Positions 1-10,150 of a stretch of 64,000 nucleotides of DNA are shown one piece after another. The number at the start of each line of letters is the position of its first letter. Position 1 is the first letter of the stretch. Location of the stretch: the NCBI GenBank assembly GCA_963281255.1, contig OY725496.1, positions 4,131,723 to 4,195,722 on the forward strand, in the 5' to 3' direction. The position numbers were made by a program, and so were the translations under genes. The notes under the pieces were generated by a model. The model did not search any database. It saw nothing but the letters and a program-made list of their open reading frames with translations, and was not told where the DNA came from. This stretch comes from Aphrocallistes beatrix. Taxonomy: Eukaryota > Porifera > Hexactinellida > Sceptrulophora > Aphrocallistidae.

Positions 1-1
1 A

Positions 2-883
2 ACTTCGACTGCTTTCCTCGTTCTATTTCTCTACATCATCCCCCTACCGGTGACATACTTCTTACTAGCCTTGAATGGAGAGAGACGCAAAATGAAGGGC
101 AGACTAGCTGCAATTCCTCCAAAGTTTAAAAGTTTGTTCAAAATTTTAAATGCAACATCAACTGAATATTTATCGTCTTTTCCGAAATCATCGTTCGGTT
201 TCTGGATTCCAACCACAATGTTGTCTTACTTAACCCTACTCATCATTCAAACAAACGGTCCACTATTCAAGATTGAGAGTGACAATCAAGCTCAGTTAAT
301 GGCAGTCATCTGTTTCTTTTTCTTGTACATTCGTGTCAGTCTGAAAATATCTGATGATATCTTCGTGCAGCTCTATGACGCCATCTCCATTTTCTTTCTT
401 TGCATTTCTTGCATCTTCCTCATCATCTATGCTGACGATAAGTATAGTTCGCATTTGTTCGAATCGCTTATCAAATATTTTCCATTAATAGCCTACGTCA
501 TCTTATTCCTAGCCATACTTTTGTTTCCCATTATCAAATACTTTTGGACCAAGCAAAAAAATGTTGCAGCTGAGAATGAAGACAAGAAAGAAAATTCAGT
601 TCATAATTCTATTATGATATCTATTCGGCCTGAGGACAGAGATGATGATGAAGCTGACGATTTAGACGCACCCCTTCTAAGGCATGATCACTTGGAAGAT
701 AGTAATCATGCAATGCCTGTATCCCCCCCTTTCCAACGAGATCCAAGCCGTCCCATCTCAATCAATGAAAGCTATCCGAGCAGCCCCTACCACAGCTCAG
801 GAACGCCGGGAGATCATGATTCTGCTTTGGACGTTGACTTGAGCAGTCTGGAGTTGAGCGATCATGCCCAAATGAGGGATTAG
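2..883 (+). CDS. C-terminal part of an unrecognised multipass membrane protein (5' truncated by window)
   Basis: The frame is open from base 2 with no stop, so the gene starts upstream of the window. The first in-track start (position 50) is a GTG inside a hydrophobic helix and is not a real start. About five hydrophobic segments are visible: the first 20 residues, then stretches around nt 200-260, 300-345, 370-445 and 475-545. A long hydrophilic cytoplasmic-looking tail follows (about nt 550-883), rich in Asp/Glu, Ser and Pro, with a DAPLL stretch that fits a DXXLL sorting motif. The stop is TAG at 881-883. I do not recognise the family. It could be a transporter or a receptor-like protein with its last five helices visible. 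There is no intron in the visible part. Confidence 0.6.
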   Translation, partial: TSTAFLVLFLYIIPLPVTYFLLALNGERRKMKGRLAAIPPKFKSLFKILNATSTEYLSSFPKSSFGFWIPTTMLSYLTLLIIQTNGPLFKIESDNQAQLMAVICFFFLYIRVSLKISDDIFVQLYDAISIFFLCISCIFLIIYADDKYSSHLFESLIKYFPLIAYVILFLAILLFPIIKYFWTKQKNVAAENEDKKENSVHNSIMISIRPEDRDDDEADDLDAPLLRHDHLEDSNHAMPVSPPFQRDPSRPISINESYPSSPYHSSGTPGDHDSALDVDLSSLELSDHAQMRD

Positions 884-1801
884 TGGTGTGAAATAGATTC
901 CGCATATGCCGGATTTGTACAATAATTTGCTAGTGTTTTTTTATGTGTTTTTACTCCAGTCTTTTTACTCCCTTGGTTGTTAGTAAGGATAGAATGTCTG
1001 TGTTAATATCAAGTACATGTTTATTTAATGACTAATCAAGTATTTCAAAATGAATTCTATCTTAATAAGTGTTTTATTACCGAGGCCAAATGAGATTGTT
1101 CATGTTAAACCATTAACCGGAGTGATTTACAGGTATTTTCCTCTGTAGGGGATAAAATACCAGTTCGTATTATCCGTGTTAGTATTAATAACGATCAACT
1201 GTAATTGATATCCCCCCCAACAAGCATCCTAGTGTATCTGGGAAATTCCTGTTACTCGGTTGTACCTCACACATGGAAACACTTTGTCCCGAAAATTTCG
1301 AACAAATGTTGTTGTTTTTCACAAACTGCATTGCGATGTCAACACTGATGGTACAAGATTCCAGCTGGTGTCGATAAACTATTTCTGTGTGATAATATAC
1401 CTCTACACAACTCACTGAAATAAATCAACGAACAGCTACTACTCCTGCTTCTTCATCGTGAAATAAACCGCTAAACGTAGTGCTTCCTGTTTTTAAACAG
1501 CATTAGTTCGAGGATCTGATGAAATCTTGTCAAACTCGAAACTTCATTCGGAATCTAACCATGCAACAGTTTATACACTGCATTCTTGAAACCAAGATAC
1601 ATTCCTATGTTCCTCTACTACACTCTAGATAATGATATGTATATATGTCCGCTTATTTGAGTTAGAAATTCATTTTCTAAAGCAAGGAAGAATGAAGTAA
1701 GGGAATATTGTAATGATATCAGTAATCTGATTTTGTTAAGATTTCACCTACGTACTACTCTAGCTTCTAGGGAATCATATACTCCACACTGGACACTTGC
1801 A
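884..1801. other. Intergenic spacer, AT-rich
   Basis: This is noncoding sequence between the membrane-protein stop and the INTS2 start. I see no convincing ORF, RNA gene or repeat. Just before the INTS2 ATG there are acceptor-like TAG triplets at about 1764 and 1770, which could be the 3' end of a 5'-UTR intron or a trans-splice site. Confidence 0.5.
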
Positions 1802-4800
1802 ATGGTAGAACAGAGTCTGCAGGTGAACATTGGGTTTCACCTTCACACCGTCCCTTATAAGGAAATACTAATTCCTTCAAACAGCATATACAATGCATTC
1901 CAGACCTGTAACATCACAGCTTTAGAATCGGCTCCAGCGAATGCGCTCCTCCCAATTCTTCCCAGCTTAGTTCGCCTCGCCGTCTGTCCCCCGTTCCACG
2001 ACAAGAGTGACTTCTGGTATCGACAGTCTAAGCGCTTCACTCAGCTGATTTCTTCCTTCCCGGAGGCTAACCTCATCACTCCTCTCTTCGATTTAGACTA
2101 CCCTGCGATTGAAGAGGACGCTGTGAAATATATAACACATATTAAAAAACTCGCTACGGTAGAGGGCACGTCCTCTTCCTCGACTCCTTCTGTCCTCATC
2201 GGGAAGATCAGAGACACGGCCCAGCTAGATTTTGAGCTGTCCTCGCCTGACAGAAGAATGAGGCTCTTGGTGTCTGAGCTGATTAGACTGTCCTACCTAG
2301 CCGCACCCTATGTAGCGGATAAATACGTCCCCTCTGAGCTATTCATCGTCAACCCCACTCTCCCTGTACTCTCGCGGTTGTTAGTACAGCTCACTCACCA
2401 GCTACCCACCCTGATTCCGCTCCCGGACCTGTGCGAATCTCTCCTGAACGTGGAGCCCGGACCTGAGCTCGTCTGTTCCATCGCCGCCAACAATCCTAAC
2501 GAGCTAGAGTCCATCCTCTTCCACATCCTGTCCCAAGACGAGTCACAGGAGGACCACGCCCAGTTAAACCCGCTCCGTGTGAAGTGTCTCTGTCTCCTGT
2601 GCACCATGAGTTCCGCCCACTTTTCCATTGTCAGGAGAAGGTGTGTTAAGCTCAGGAAGCACCTCACGATTGCATTCATTCTCGCGTTGGAAGAGTCCAG
2701 GCTGTTAGACATAAGCACACCGACTAACACCGAGACTGATTTAGAGATAGAACTTCCTTCTTTCTCACTGGACACCCTCCTGTCCCCTCCCTCCTCTTCA
2801 TTTGACCCTGTCCTCGACTTCCTGGGTGCTCTTCTGCTCACGCATAGCGAGGAGAACTGCTGGGTTTCTCTCTACTTCAAGCAGACGCTACGCAAGAACG
2901 TTCCTTCTCGCGTATTCAACAGTGTGAAGCAGCATGTCATCAGCAGGCTGCTGCAGGTGGTTCCTGAGGTGGGGGAGGGGGGGAAGGAGTTGGGCAACAT
3001 CCAGGCGCCACACTTGGAGCACACGGAGTCAGATAGCCACTCAGAGGCGGGAGAGACGGAGCTGATGGAGGTGGAAGGGTCGACGTGTAAGGTATCAGTG
3101 CACCCTCTCTCCCCCACCCAATTCTCACACGCGGCCGCGGTTCTGAGGATATTCAGTGTTCTCCGGAAACTGTGCCCGCTCCCTCCCAACCAGAATGAGA
3201 CTGACGTAATCTTCAACCTCATCGTCACCCCTGCCGTCTCCACCTCGCCCAGCGGCGTGGAGTTCATGAAGGTGTCGCTGGGCGCACTCATCATCTGTCC
3301 TGTCTTCTACAACAGCGCTGAGAAGGAGAGACTCGTGCTGGAATGGTACCACCAAGTGCAGCAGCTCCTCCCCGAAATAGAGGCAGAGAGTCAGGATTTC
3401 CAGATGAGGGAGCTCCTGCTGACCATCTCCAGCCTCTGCTACAACTCCAGCTACCAGGAGCTGTCTGAGGTTATTTCAGATGTCATGTCTATTCCTCTCA
3501 GAAACAAGTCTTATCAGCTGAACAAATCGAAGGAGATTTTCCTCAGAGTATTCACAGAGGAGAAATGTAATCAAATGATACTCACACTCCCCCCTACCCG
3601 CGGTCTCAACGCGAACCACACTGACAAGTTGTCCATCCAATCCCTGCTCGATTTCTTACAGAAGAAGAAGAAGAGGGTAGTGTCCGTATCTCATCTTACC
3701 GAGTGGATTCTCAACCAACTTCTCAACTGCTCACTCCCCCTGCACCCCTCACTGCTACTCTTGCTCAGAGAGTACACTGCTATCATCTTAAATGAGGCAA
3801 ACCCAGACCTTCTCTTCCCAAGAGATGACGTCATAGAGTTATACAGCGACACTTCTCTTCTTCATGATCGTGACAAGCGCCTAGCTGCTCAGCTGCTGCT
3901 TCTATTCTACCTCCTCACTCTCTTCTCTGACGAAACCCTCCCTCCCTCTTCCCCCATCATGAACTACACTGTCTCCATCCTGGAGCATGTTCCCATCAAG
4001 ATCCTACTCAGCAAGGCTGTCACTCACGCTAGCCAATGCAGTGACCTCTACCCACACCTGCTGAGACTAGTGCTGCACTCTCTGCCTCAACTCTGGATCC
4101 CGCAGAACGTGTTGAGAGAGTTTAATGGGATTCACTCGGGCGAGAAATTGGAGTCCAAATGCAGTCCAGTTCATCTCGAGAAGACGATCGAGCAGAAGCA
4201 CCACAACTTCCACGTCATATTCGTTCTCCTGAAGCAACTGCTGGGCCTACACGTGGATAAGTTGAGGGAGTTCCTCCCAGTCCTCGTAAAGCTCATTCCC
4301 ATCTTACTCTCAGCGGACATGTCCAGACAGACGCAGAACATCTACCTCACCCTGTGGGAGCGCCTGGAGAGCGTGGAGCCCCGCAAGCTCTGGCTAGCCA
4401 CTGCCAACTCTCTCAGGCTTAAGGGCTCGGGACAACTAAAGCATGACGACCTGGCCCAAGACCCACTCTTGATTCTGCACTGCGATCCACGAGTGTTCCG
4501 GGTCCCACCCATCTACAGTCTGCTGCTAGACACGCTAGCCGCGTACCTGGCCGCCTCCAGGGTGTACCTGTACAGGGTGCAGAAACAGAGAGAGGTGGAG
4601 GAGAAGTCCTTTCAGGACGCGATGACTCCGCACGACCTGCGACAGGCCATCATATCCACCCAGGAGAGCGCCACTATCCAGCTTCTAATCGAGGTGTGTA
4701 TGCCGAACGAAGACGATAACGATAACCTAAGCCCATTCGGAATCCAGCTCACTAACCTCACTGAGATTCAGTGTCTTTCTTGCTCTCTCATCAACCAGAT

Positions 4801-5320
4801 GATCATAGCAGACCCGAATCTAGCTCGTATCATTCACGTGCAGGGTTACCCTAGCCACATGATAGAGATGCTAGTGCAGGGAGTGCCGTCTATGCATATA
4901 TGCACAGACTTTATACCAGACCTGCTGGAAGAGACGGACAATCCCACTAACATTGTGTTCTGTGTGCAGCTGACTGCCTGTCTATGTGAGCAGTATCCGC
5001 TACACAAGGCAATAGGAGTGTGTCAGAGGGTGCTGGAGTTTCTGAGTAAGCGGGTTAGACATTTGGATAGTAAGGAGAGGGCAGGCGTGTTTAAACCAAT
5101 GTTAATCTCTCTGGTCCACTTTGCCAAGACTTTCCCAACTCTGAGTGAAGACATAACCAATCTTCTCCTGGTGGTAATGAAACTCGAACAGGCGGTGACA
5201 CCTGAGACAGTCGTGAGCAGGAATGCTATCAAGGAGAAGTTGGGAGAAGACACGTCTCTAGCTCAAGCAGTAGCGGACACGTTTGACGTGTTGTTAGACG
5301 AAGTTGTGCTAAAGCTGTGA
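1802..5320 (+). CDS. INTS2: Integrator complex subunit 2, single exon
   Basis: INTS2 is a helical-repeat scaffold subunit of the nuclear Integrator complex, which cleaves snRNA 3' ends and attenuates paused Pol II transcripts. The 1172-residue ORF matches the usual length (about 1200 aa). Its C-terminal third carries the most recognisable block, with HVQGYPSH and VPSMHICTDFIPDLL followed by a helical repeat, as in animal INTS2. An early block (ANALLPILPSLVRLA, then FPEANLITPLFDLDYPAIEEDA) also fits. I start at ATG 1802, because the frame continues upstream only to a TTG at 1733. About 3.5 kb of coding sequence has no intron, which is striking next to the intron-rich genes further on. Codons ending in C are common. 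An upstream coding exon cannot be excluded. Confidence 0.85.
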   Translation: MVEQSLQVNIGFHLHTVPYKEILIPSNSIYNAFQTCNITALESAPANALLPILPSLVRLAVCPPFHDKSDFWYRQSKRFTQLISSFPEANLITPLFDLDYPAIEEDAVKYITHIKKLATVEGTSSSSTPSVLIGKIRDTAQLDFELSSPDRRMRLLVSELIRLSYLAAPYVADKYVPSELFIVNPTLPVLSRLLVQLTHQLPTLIPLPDLCESLLNVEPGPELVCSIAANNPNELESILFHILSQDESQEDHAQLNPLRVKCLCLLCTMSSAHFSIVRRRCVKLRKHLTIAFILALEESRLLDISTPTNTETDLEIELPSFSLDTLLSPPSSSFDPVLDFLGALLLTHSEENCWVSLYFKQTLRKNVPSRVFNSVKQHVISRLLQVVPEVGEGGKELGNIQAPHLEHTESDSHSEAGETELMEVEGSTCKVSVHPLSPTQFSHAAAVLRIFSVLRKLCPLPPNQNETDVIFNLIVTPAVSTSPSGVEFMKVSLGALIICPVFYNSAEKERLVLEWYHQVQQLLPEIEAESQDFQMRELLLTISSLCYNSSYQELSEVISDVMSIPLRNKSYQLNKSKEIFLRVFTEEKCNQMILTLPPTRGLNANHTDKLSIQSLLDFLQKKKKRVVSVSHLTEWILNQLLNCSLPLHPSLLLLLREYTAIILNEANPDLLFPRDDVIELYSDTSLLHDRDKRLAAQLLLLFYLLTLFSDETLPPSSPIMNYTVSILEHVPIKILLSKAVTHASQCSDLYPHLLRLVLHSLPQLWIPQNVLREFNGIHSGEKLESKCSPVHLEKTIEQKHHNFHVIFVLLKQLLGLHVDKLREFLPVLVKLIPILLSADMSRQTQNIYLTLWERLESVEPRKLWLATANSLRLKGSGQLKHDDLAQDPLLILHCDPRVFRVPPIYSLLLDTLAAYLAASRVYLYRVQKQREVEEKSFQDAMTPHDLRQAIISTQESATIQLLIEVCMPNEDDNDNLSPFGIQLTNLTEIQCLSCSLINQMIIADPNLARIIHVQGYPSHMIEMLVQGVPSMHICTDFIPDLLEETDNPTNIVFCVQLTACLCEQYPLHKAIGVCQRVLEFLSKRVRHLDSKERAGVFKPMLISLVHFAKTFPTLSEDITNLLLVVMKLEQAVTPETVVSRNAIKEKLGEDTSLAQAVADTFDVLLDEVVLKL

Positions 5321-5718
5321 GTAATTCTTCTCATTGTTTGTCTCGAAGTGAAGATATGTTTTTTAATTAGTTTTAGAAAACCCAGCTTTATTGTGAGGGA
5401 AATTCCATTTTTGTTAGGAAGTTAGAAAAGAACGCAAAGAGTATTCCATTTTAGAGCTGTCATTTCGGATTTCTAATTATTCCTACTCAATTCAGAAGGT
5501 TTTCAGTCGTTACTAGGTCCATTACACGGTATCTGCTGTGTATTAGAAGCCATCTCCAATTCAGAATAGGAAACATCTGGCCTCAGCCTCAAGCAACCTC
5601 TCAATACGAATGTCACTGAATGCAGAACTAGTCATGTATAAATAGACTGTCTTATGCTTTAGCATAATTTGCTGTAGCTTAGTCGGGTGCATATACATAT
5701 ATATTATATACATCACCA
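5321..5718. other. Intergenic spacer between INTS2 and V-ATPase G
   Basis: This is AT-rich noncoding sequence of about 400 bp with no ORF or repeat that I can support. A TA-rich stretch (about 5690-5710) lies immediately upstream of the next ATG. Confidence 0.45.
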
Positions 5719-6126
5719 ATGTCTAACAATAATAACCATCATCACCACCACCGAAAGGAGAGAAAGGGAGGGATACAGGAACTGTTAGCTGCCGAGCAGA
5801 GAGCTGTATCCAAGATTAATGATGCAAAAATGAGGAAATCTAGGAAGATGAAAGATGCTCGCGATGAAGCTCAAAAAGAGATTGAATCTTTCCGGAAAGA
5901 ATTGCAAAATGAATTTGAACAGAAGTGGAAGAAGGACAAGTCAGCTGATGAGTTCTCTCTTCAGATACAGCGCAAAGTAAATGACGAGATGAGGTCAATC
6001 GATGGTAAGGTTCAACTGAGCAAGAAACAAGTTGTTGAGAAAGTCCTCACTCAGGTCTACGACATTTCCCCTGAGCTTCACGAGAACATGCGTGTCAATA
6101 CGAAAGTTCCAACCGAAACTCTTTGA
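5719..6126 (+). CDS. ATP6V1G: V-type proton ATPase subunit G
   Basis: Subunit G is part of the peripheral stalk (with subunit E) that braces the V1 ring of the vacuolar proton pump. The 135-residue protein is one long charged helix. The diagnostic N-terminal block is GIQELLAAEQRAVSKINDA, followed by a Lys/Arg/Glu heptad-rich helix containing AQKEIESFRKE, as in eukaryotic subunit G (about 118 aa in vertebrates). The extra length lies in the N-terminus, where residues 3-11 form an Asn tract followed by a His tract (four N then five H). It is a single exon with its ATG at 5719. It points tail-to-tail toward DCAF12 on the opposite strand. Confidence 0.9.
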   Translation: MSNNNNHHHHHRKERKGGIQELLAAEQRAVSKINDAKMRKSRKMKDARDEAQKEIESFRKELQNEFEQKWKKDKSADEFSLQIQRKVNDEMRSIDGKVQLSKKQVVEKVLTQVYDISPELHENMRVNTKVPTETL

Positions 6127-6706
6127 ATTAGAAATTAGCCCTAGATCGTATTTATATAGACGTAGTTAGAATGAATTGGCATGCAATATACTGGTCTGTG
6201 CCCTTCGATTCAGAAGGTTTAGACTATACATCTCATTACACATGTCTACATTCAAACGTGTTACCTATTATATTTCAGTACTTATTCATTGAATGGGGAG
6301 CGTAGTAACGAAATTTGAGTATATTTGTCACACTTCTTTGATTTGCGGTAATATCACTAGTTGGGAAACGGGATTGATGACATTTTTTATGTTCCAGCGT
6401 CCAGCGTAAAAATAAGATATCTATTTTCTCGCGACTCCTAATACAGAAACATAAAATGTAGTACAGTCAACCCTACTTTATTCTTTCTAATATTTTAATT
6501 AAACCTTCCCTGTTATTGCAACTAAGAATGATAATTTGAAAATCATTCAACTGTAACTGTAATAAACAACAAGTACTAACAAATTTGGAATGTAATTCAG
6601 ATGTAATATTCTACAGGTATACACATTTCAGCAAAATATTCAAATCTGAGCTGTACCTTATTTGTAGGATCGGTTGCATTCGTATGAATCAAAATTCAGA
6701 AGTAAT
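6127..6706. other. Convergent intergenic region
   Basis: This is a 580-bp AT-rich region between the 3' ends of ATP6V1G (plus) and DCAF12 (minus). It should hold both 3' UTRs. I see no ORF or repeat in it. Confidence 0.45.
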
Positions 6707-7897
6707 TCATTGCCAAACAGCCGAATAGTTACCACTGAGTCCGAGTTGTAGCGGCCCGCCGGCTACGTATATTTTTCGGTTGTCAGGACTGTATGAGTGA
6801 GAATAGATTGCATTTGGGAGTTTGGGGATTGAGTTGAAGAAGGTGTAATAATTTGTGTCGCGACAAACCCACCCTTCACTTGTCTTTAATGCTATCGGTT
6901 CACCACCGTCATCATTCGACAGGTATTTCCACGCCCTCAGGTCGAAGAAGTATACGTTCCCTCGTCCTGTTCCTATTGACAGGATGTGCTCGTTATAGGC
7001 AATAGAGCGCACCCCCCAGGACTTGTCCACTGATACCACATCCCTGCCAATATCTGTTTCACGCTCGCGATGGTCGAAAAGAGTAACATTCTGTCTGCTC
7101 CCGATTCCGAATAGACTGAATTCTGGGTTGTACTTCATGCAAACATTCTCTGCGTATCGGGAGAGGTCGTATTTGTGCATGCGTTGAAGTGTTTCCACAT
7201 CCCACAGGAATAGTGCCGCCCGACTGAACCCAGTTTGGAGCGAGGCAAGCATGTTATTACGGTCGTTGTACACGAGTGAGCGAATCTTATCTTTGGAACT
7301 ATCCGCATGATTTTCTAACCTTGCGATAGGTTCAATCGTAGGACATTTGTCACAGGAGACTGTGTTGTAGTTAGGGTAGGTCTCAGAGGCATCCCATAAC
7401 TGCATGATCCCGTCATTAGCACCTGTAACGAGAATAGTGTTCTTGAGCCAGGTCAGTGAGAATATCCATTCCTTATGCCCCAACCCAACTCCCAGGGGAC
7501 TAAGGTCTGGGAGTGAGTAGAATCCGACATCCTCTGGCAATCCTCCAGACACTGCGAGGCAAGTGTTGCTTTCATTAATTCCGATTGCGTGTATTCCTCT
7601 CGACACAAGCTGGTTGCTACACGGACTCGAGTTTTTACCTTGCTGCCCTTTCCCGGGAAATAGCGTGCTGATTTGAAATGTGTTGTTACTCTCAGAGTCG
7701 ACCAGCCATAGCTTATTGCACTTGGTTCCGCAGAGTATGTTCCTATTGTCTAGCCACTGAGAACAGAAAACCTTGTTGCTATCTCCAATACTGTTACAAT
7801 ATTCCTTGAGAGTGTAGATGTTCTTTCTTGCAGCATACTTTTGGATGGATTTTGTGATTGGGATGTTATGATAAATTCTTTCTGTGACCCATTCCAT
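6707..7897 (-). CDS. DCAF12: DDB1- and CUL4-associated factor 12, WD40 protein
   Basis: DCAF12 is a substrate receptor of the CRL4 ubiquitin ligase. In vertebrates it recognises C-terminal degrons such as di-glutamate. The 396-residue single-exon protein carries the family signatures in order: NKVFCSQWLDNRNILCGTKCN (residues about 41-61), then GIHAI, HKEWIFSLTWL with an NDG turn, SWGVRSIAYNEH with SIGTGRGNVYFFD, and the closing GGPL..GLSGNYSAVW block. These follow human DCAF12 closely, including the sequence just before the first blade. It is shorter than the human protein (453 aa), mainly because the basic N-terminal extension is missing. The start is at 7897. Confidence 0.9.
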   Translation of the reverse strand: MEWVTERIYHNIPITKSIQKYAARKNIYTLKEYCNSIGDSNKVFCSQWLDNRNILCGTKCNKLWLVDSESNNTFQISTLFPGKGQQGKNSSPCSNQLVSRGIHAIGINESNTCLAVSGGLPEDVGFYSLPDLSPLGVGLGHKEWIFSLTWLKNTILVTGANDGIMQLWDASETYPNYNTVSCDKCPTIEPIARLENHADSSKDKIRSLVYNDRNNMLASLQTGFSRAALFLWDVETLQRMHKYDLSRYAENVCMKYNPEFSLFGIGSRQNVTLFDHRERETDIGRDVVSVDKSWGVRSIAYNEHILSIGTGRGNVYFFDLRAWKYLSNDDGGEPIALKTSEGWVCRDTNYYTFFNSIPKLPNAIYSHSYSPDNRKIYVAGGPLQLGLSGNYSAVWQ

Positions 7898-8894
7898 GGC
7901 AGTATTTTATAACAGTGGGAATATGTAAAAGTGTATGATGCCTATTTCAAGATTGGACATTTCCAGCTGTGTTCTATTTATAATTTTTGATTCTGCCACT
8001 TGCAAGCCACTTTCAAAGACAATATTTCACTGATTTTGTTTGCAGGCCCTTTTCAAACGAGAATTTTGAGACGAATTTCGAATGTATCATTCATATCTAA
8101 ACGATATTTGGCACATTGTAATATAAATGTACAAATTCGATTGAGTTAGTACACACGCTATGTAATCATACCTCGTTGCAGTTTTTCTGTTCTGCGTATA
8201 CATAGAAGTAGTTATATTTTTAGATTATAAACAAAAGTCCAGCTTAGTTTCAGATAACTACGTATTATCAAATTCAGGCTTAAAAATTTTTTATAAGACT
8301 ATTTATTTTTTGTAATCTATAATGAGTCTTTTTCAATGAGTTTTAATTGGTCAACCTTTTGGATAATTGCAAAATTATTTATCAAAATTGAACGTTCTAC
8401 AAATTGTTTGGAGTATGAAAATTCTCCAAAAAAATGTCAAATCGTATTGGCTGATCAGATTCAAGGGATTTAGCAGTTGACTTTGAATATAATTGATCAA
8501 TGGAATCACTCAATGCATATAGACAAGTCATAATCACACTTGCATCTGATTGGCCGGTTTTTAAAAATTAAATTTAGGGATGTACCATGGATGGTTCAAA
8601 ATAATCCTTACTTTTAAAACTTTTAATGTGTGTTTATTTATGTAGCATATATATATCTATATCTGTAACGAATTGATTGAAGAAACTGCCAGGCACAGAA
8701 AGCTGATTTTTGGCATGTTAGTTAGCTTGCATTTTTTGCAACATCCTAGTTCCCAATTAACCATAAAATATACGTAGTACGTATTAGCTTCTATGTACCG
8801 GACTATTCCATTCCTGGAGATTTGTCCCAGTTAAGCGGCGTTAAGTGTGATTAAATACGTGAAATTATAATGTTTACATTGGTTATTAGTAAAC
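7898..8894. other. Divergent intergenic region with a dispersed-repeat fragment
   Basis: This 1-kb AT-rich region lies between the divergent DCAF12 and GH43-like genes and presumably carries both promoters. Positions 8669-8684 share an exact 16-mer with 53068-53083 in NSMAF intron 1. The sequence continues with AGCTGATTTTTGGCATG at 8700-8716. See the repeat features. A TTAG acceptor-like site sits 5 nt before the GH43-like ATG. Confidence 0.5.
8669..8760 (+). repeat. Dispersed-repeat fragment sharing a 16-mer with NSMAF intron 1
   Basis: The segment begins with CGAATTGATTGAAGAA, which is identical to 53068-53083. It is followed by a stretch with TTTTTGGCATG, the kind of sequence seen in non-autonomous elements of many invertebrates. 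The class of element is not determinable here. The edges are approximate. Confidence 0.45.
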
Positions 8895-9935
8895 ATGTTA
8901 ATAGTCCTCTCCATTTTATGTCTTTCTCTTTTCCTGTCCATCTCCATACCTCTCTCCCAACCATTTTCCTACGAGAACCCTGTACTCTCTTCCCATATTG
9001 ATTCTCCATTCGTCCCCACTGTTACATTCGACCTAGAAGAGAAGGATTACCTCCTCGCACTCTCCAATTCCGCGGCTCATGATTTTGCAATCCAGCTCCT
9101 CCACTCGTACTCACTGATAGATTGGATCCACTTAGGATGGGCAGTGGGTGAAGTACCTGGCGCTTGGAAAATGGACTCTTCTTCCTTGAATGGAGTCCGT
9201 ATGTGGAGAACTATGTATAACGGAACCAGTATAATGATATTAGTATTTTCAGCTGTGCATAAAAGCGATGGGAAACATTGTATCGGTTGCGGGTTCACAA
9301 AAGGCGAGCAGTTAACTTCATTTATAATACAAGATATTCCCCTATACTGCTCTGGACAGAATTCCGATTTGTTCCCTGCTCTGTACCAACACAACGCATC
9401 GAGCCACCTCGACTTAGTATGGAGTGAATGGAACGAAACAGCGTCCTACATACTTAGCTGCGATCTAATACTTCTTCGCGGCCATCTTCAACTCAATGAT
9501 ACACCCAAGGCCTTACTACTAAAATCCACTGACACTAATCTCTCTGCTCCCTACCTCTTCTACCACCACTCTCCCAATCCCTACTACTATCTATTCTACA
9601 CCAGCAATGTAGGCCAAAGCTCGACCATTCATGCTGCAAGATCCAAATTGAAAACGGGTCCGTTTGATTCACAAGGGGGACCAATTATTAGTTCTGATCC
9701 TAGTACTCATTCCTGGCACTCACCATGCTACTCCAGTCTGGTGAAGACGGATAGCGGAGTGTTTGTTATGCTCTATCGAGCCAGTAAGTTCATCCCAGGA
9801 CTCAACAAGAACCACTCATTCCTGCTCCTGGACCAACTCCAGTATACTGACTCACACGGGTTCCGATTGGCTCCAGTCTGTGGGATGGGCCCAGATTATT
9901 CCCACCCCTCTTCTTGTCGACACGATATCCCCTGA
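8895..9935 (+). CDS. Secreted GH43-like five-bladed propeller protein, catalytic acid apparently replaced
   Basis: The 346-residue protein starts with a signal peptide (residues 1-20, Leu/Ile/Ser-rich) and so is probably secreted or lumenal. The body reads like glycoside hydrolase family 43 and relatives. A DSPFVP motif stands where the first Asp lies. A blade has YLLALSN then IDWIHLGWAV, NSDLFPALYQ stands where the second Asp lies, and APYLFYHHSPNPYYYLFY follows, then ARSKLKTGPFDSQGGPII and VFVMLYRA. In active members the fourth motif is normally EAP, but here it reads SAP, so it may be a lectin-like or inactive member. Several N-glycosylation sequons are present. It ends at TGA 9933-9935. 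A second frame stays open to 9996, so a 3' intron or a shift near 9890 cannot be excluded. Confidence 0.6.
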   Translation: MLIVLSILCLSLFLSISIPLSQPFSYENPVLSSHIDSPFVPTVTFDLEEKDYLLALSNSAAHDFAIQLLHSYSLIDWIHLGWAVGEVPGAWKMDSSSLNGVRMWRTMYNGTSIMILVFSAVHKSDGKHCIGCGFTKGEQLTSFIIQDIPLYCSGQNSDLFPALYQHNASSHLDLVWSEWNETASYILSCDLILLRGHLQLNDTPKALLLKSTDTNLSAPYLFYHHSPNPYYYLFYTSNVGQSSTIHAARSKLKTGPFDSQGGPIISSDPSTHSWHSPCYSSLVKTDSGVFVMLYRASKFIPGLNKNHSFLLLDQLQYTDSHGFRLAPVCGMGPDYSHPSSCRHDIP

Positions 9936-10150
9936 TCAGAATTTTATGCTGCGAAACAGATCAGAAATATTTGTATATTTTTTAGAAAATACTTAGCTCT
10001 CTTTTACATATTTTACAAACTTGTAGTAATTTGTTGATATTTATTTTATTTTTTAAATTGTGATATTATAATTGCTCCAATGCATGCATTAATAACCAAT
10101 TTTTTCGTTGATATTTTAACAGAACTAGCATTAACCTCGGGAGTCAACTA

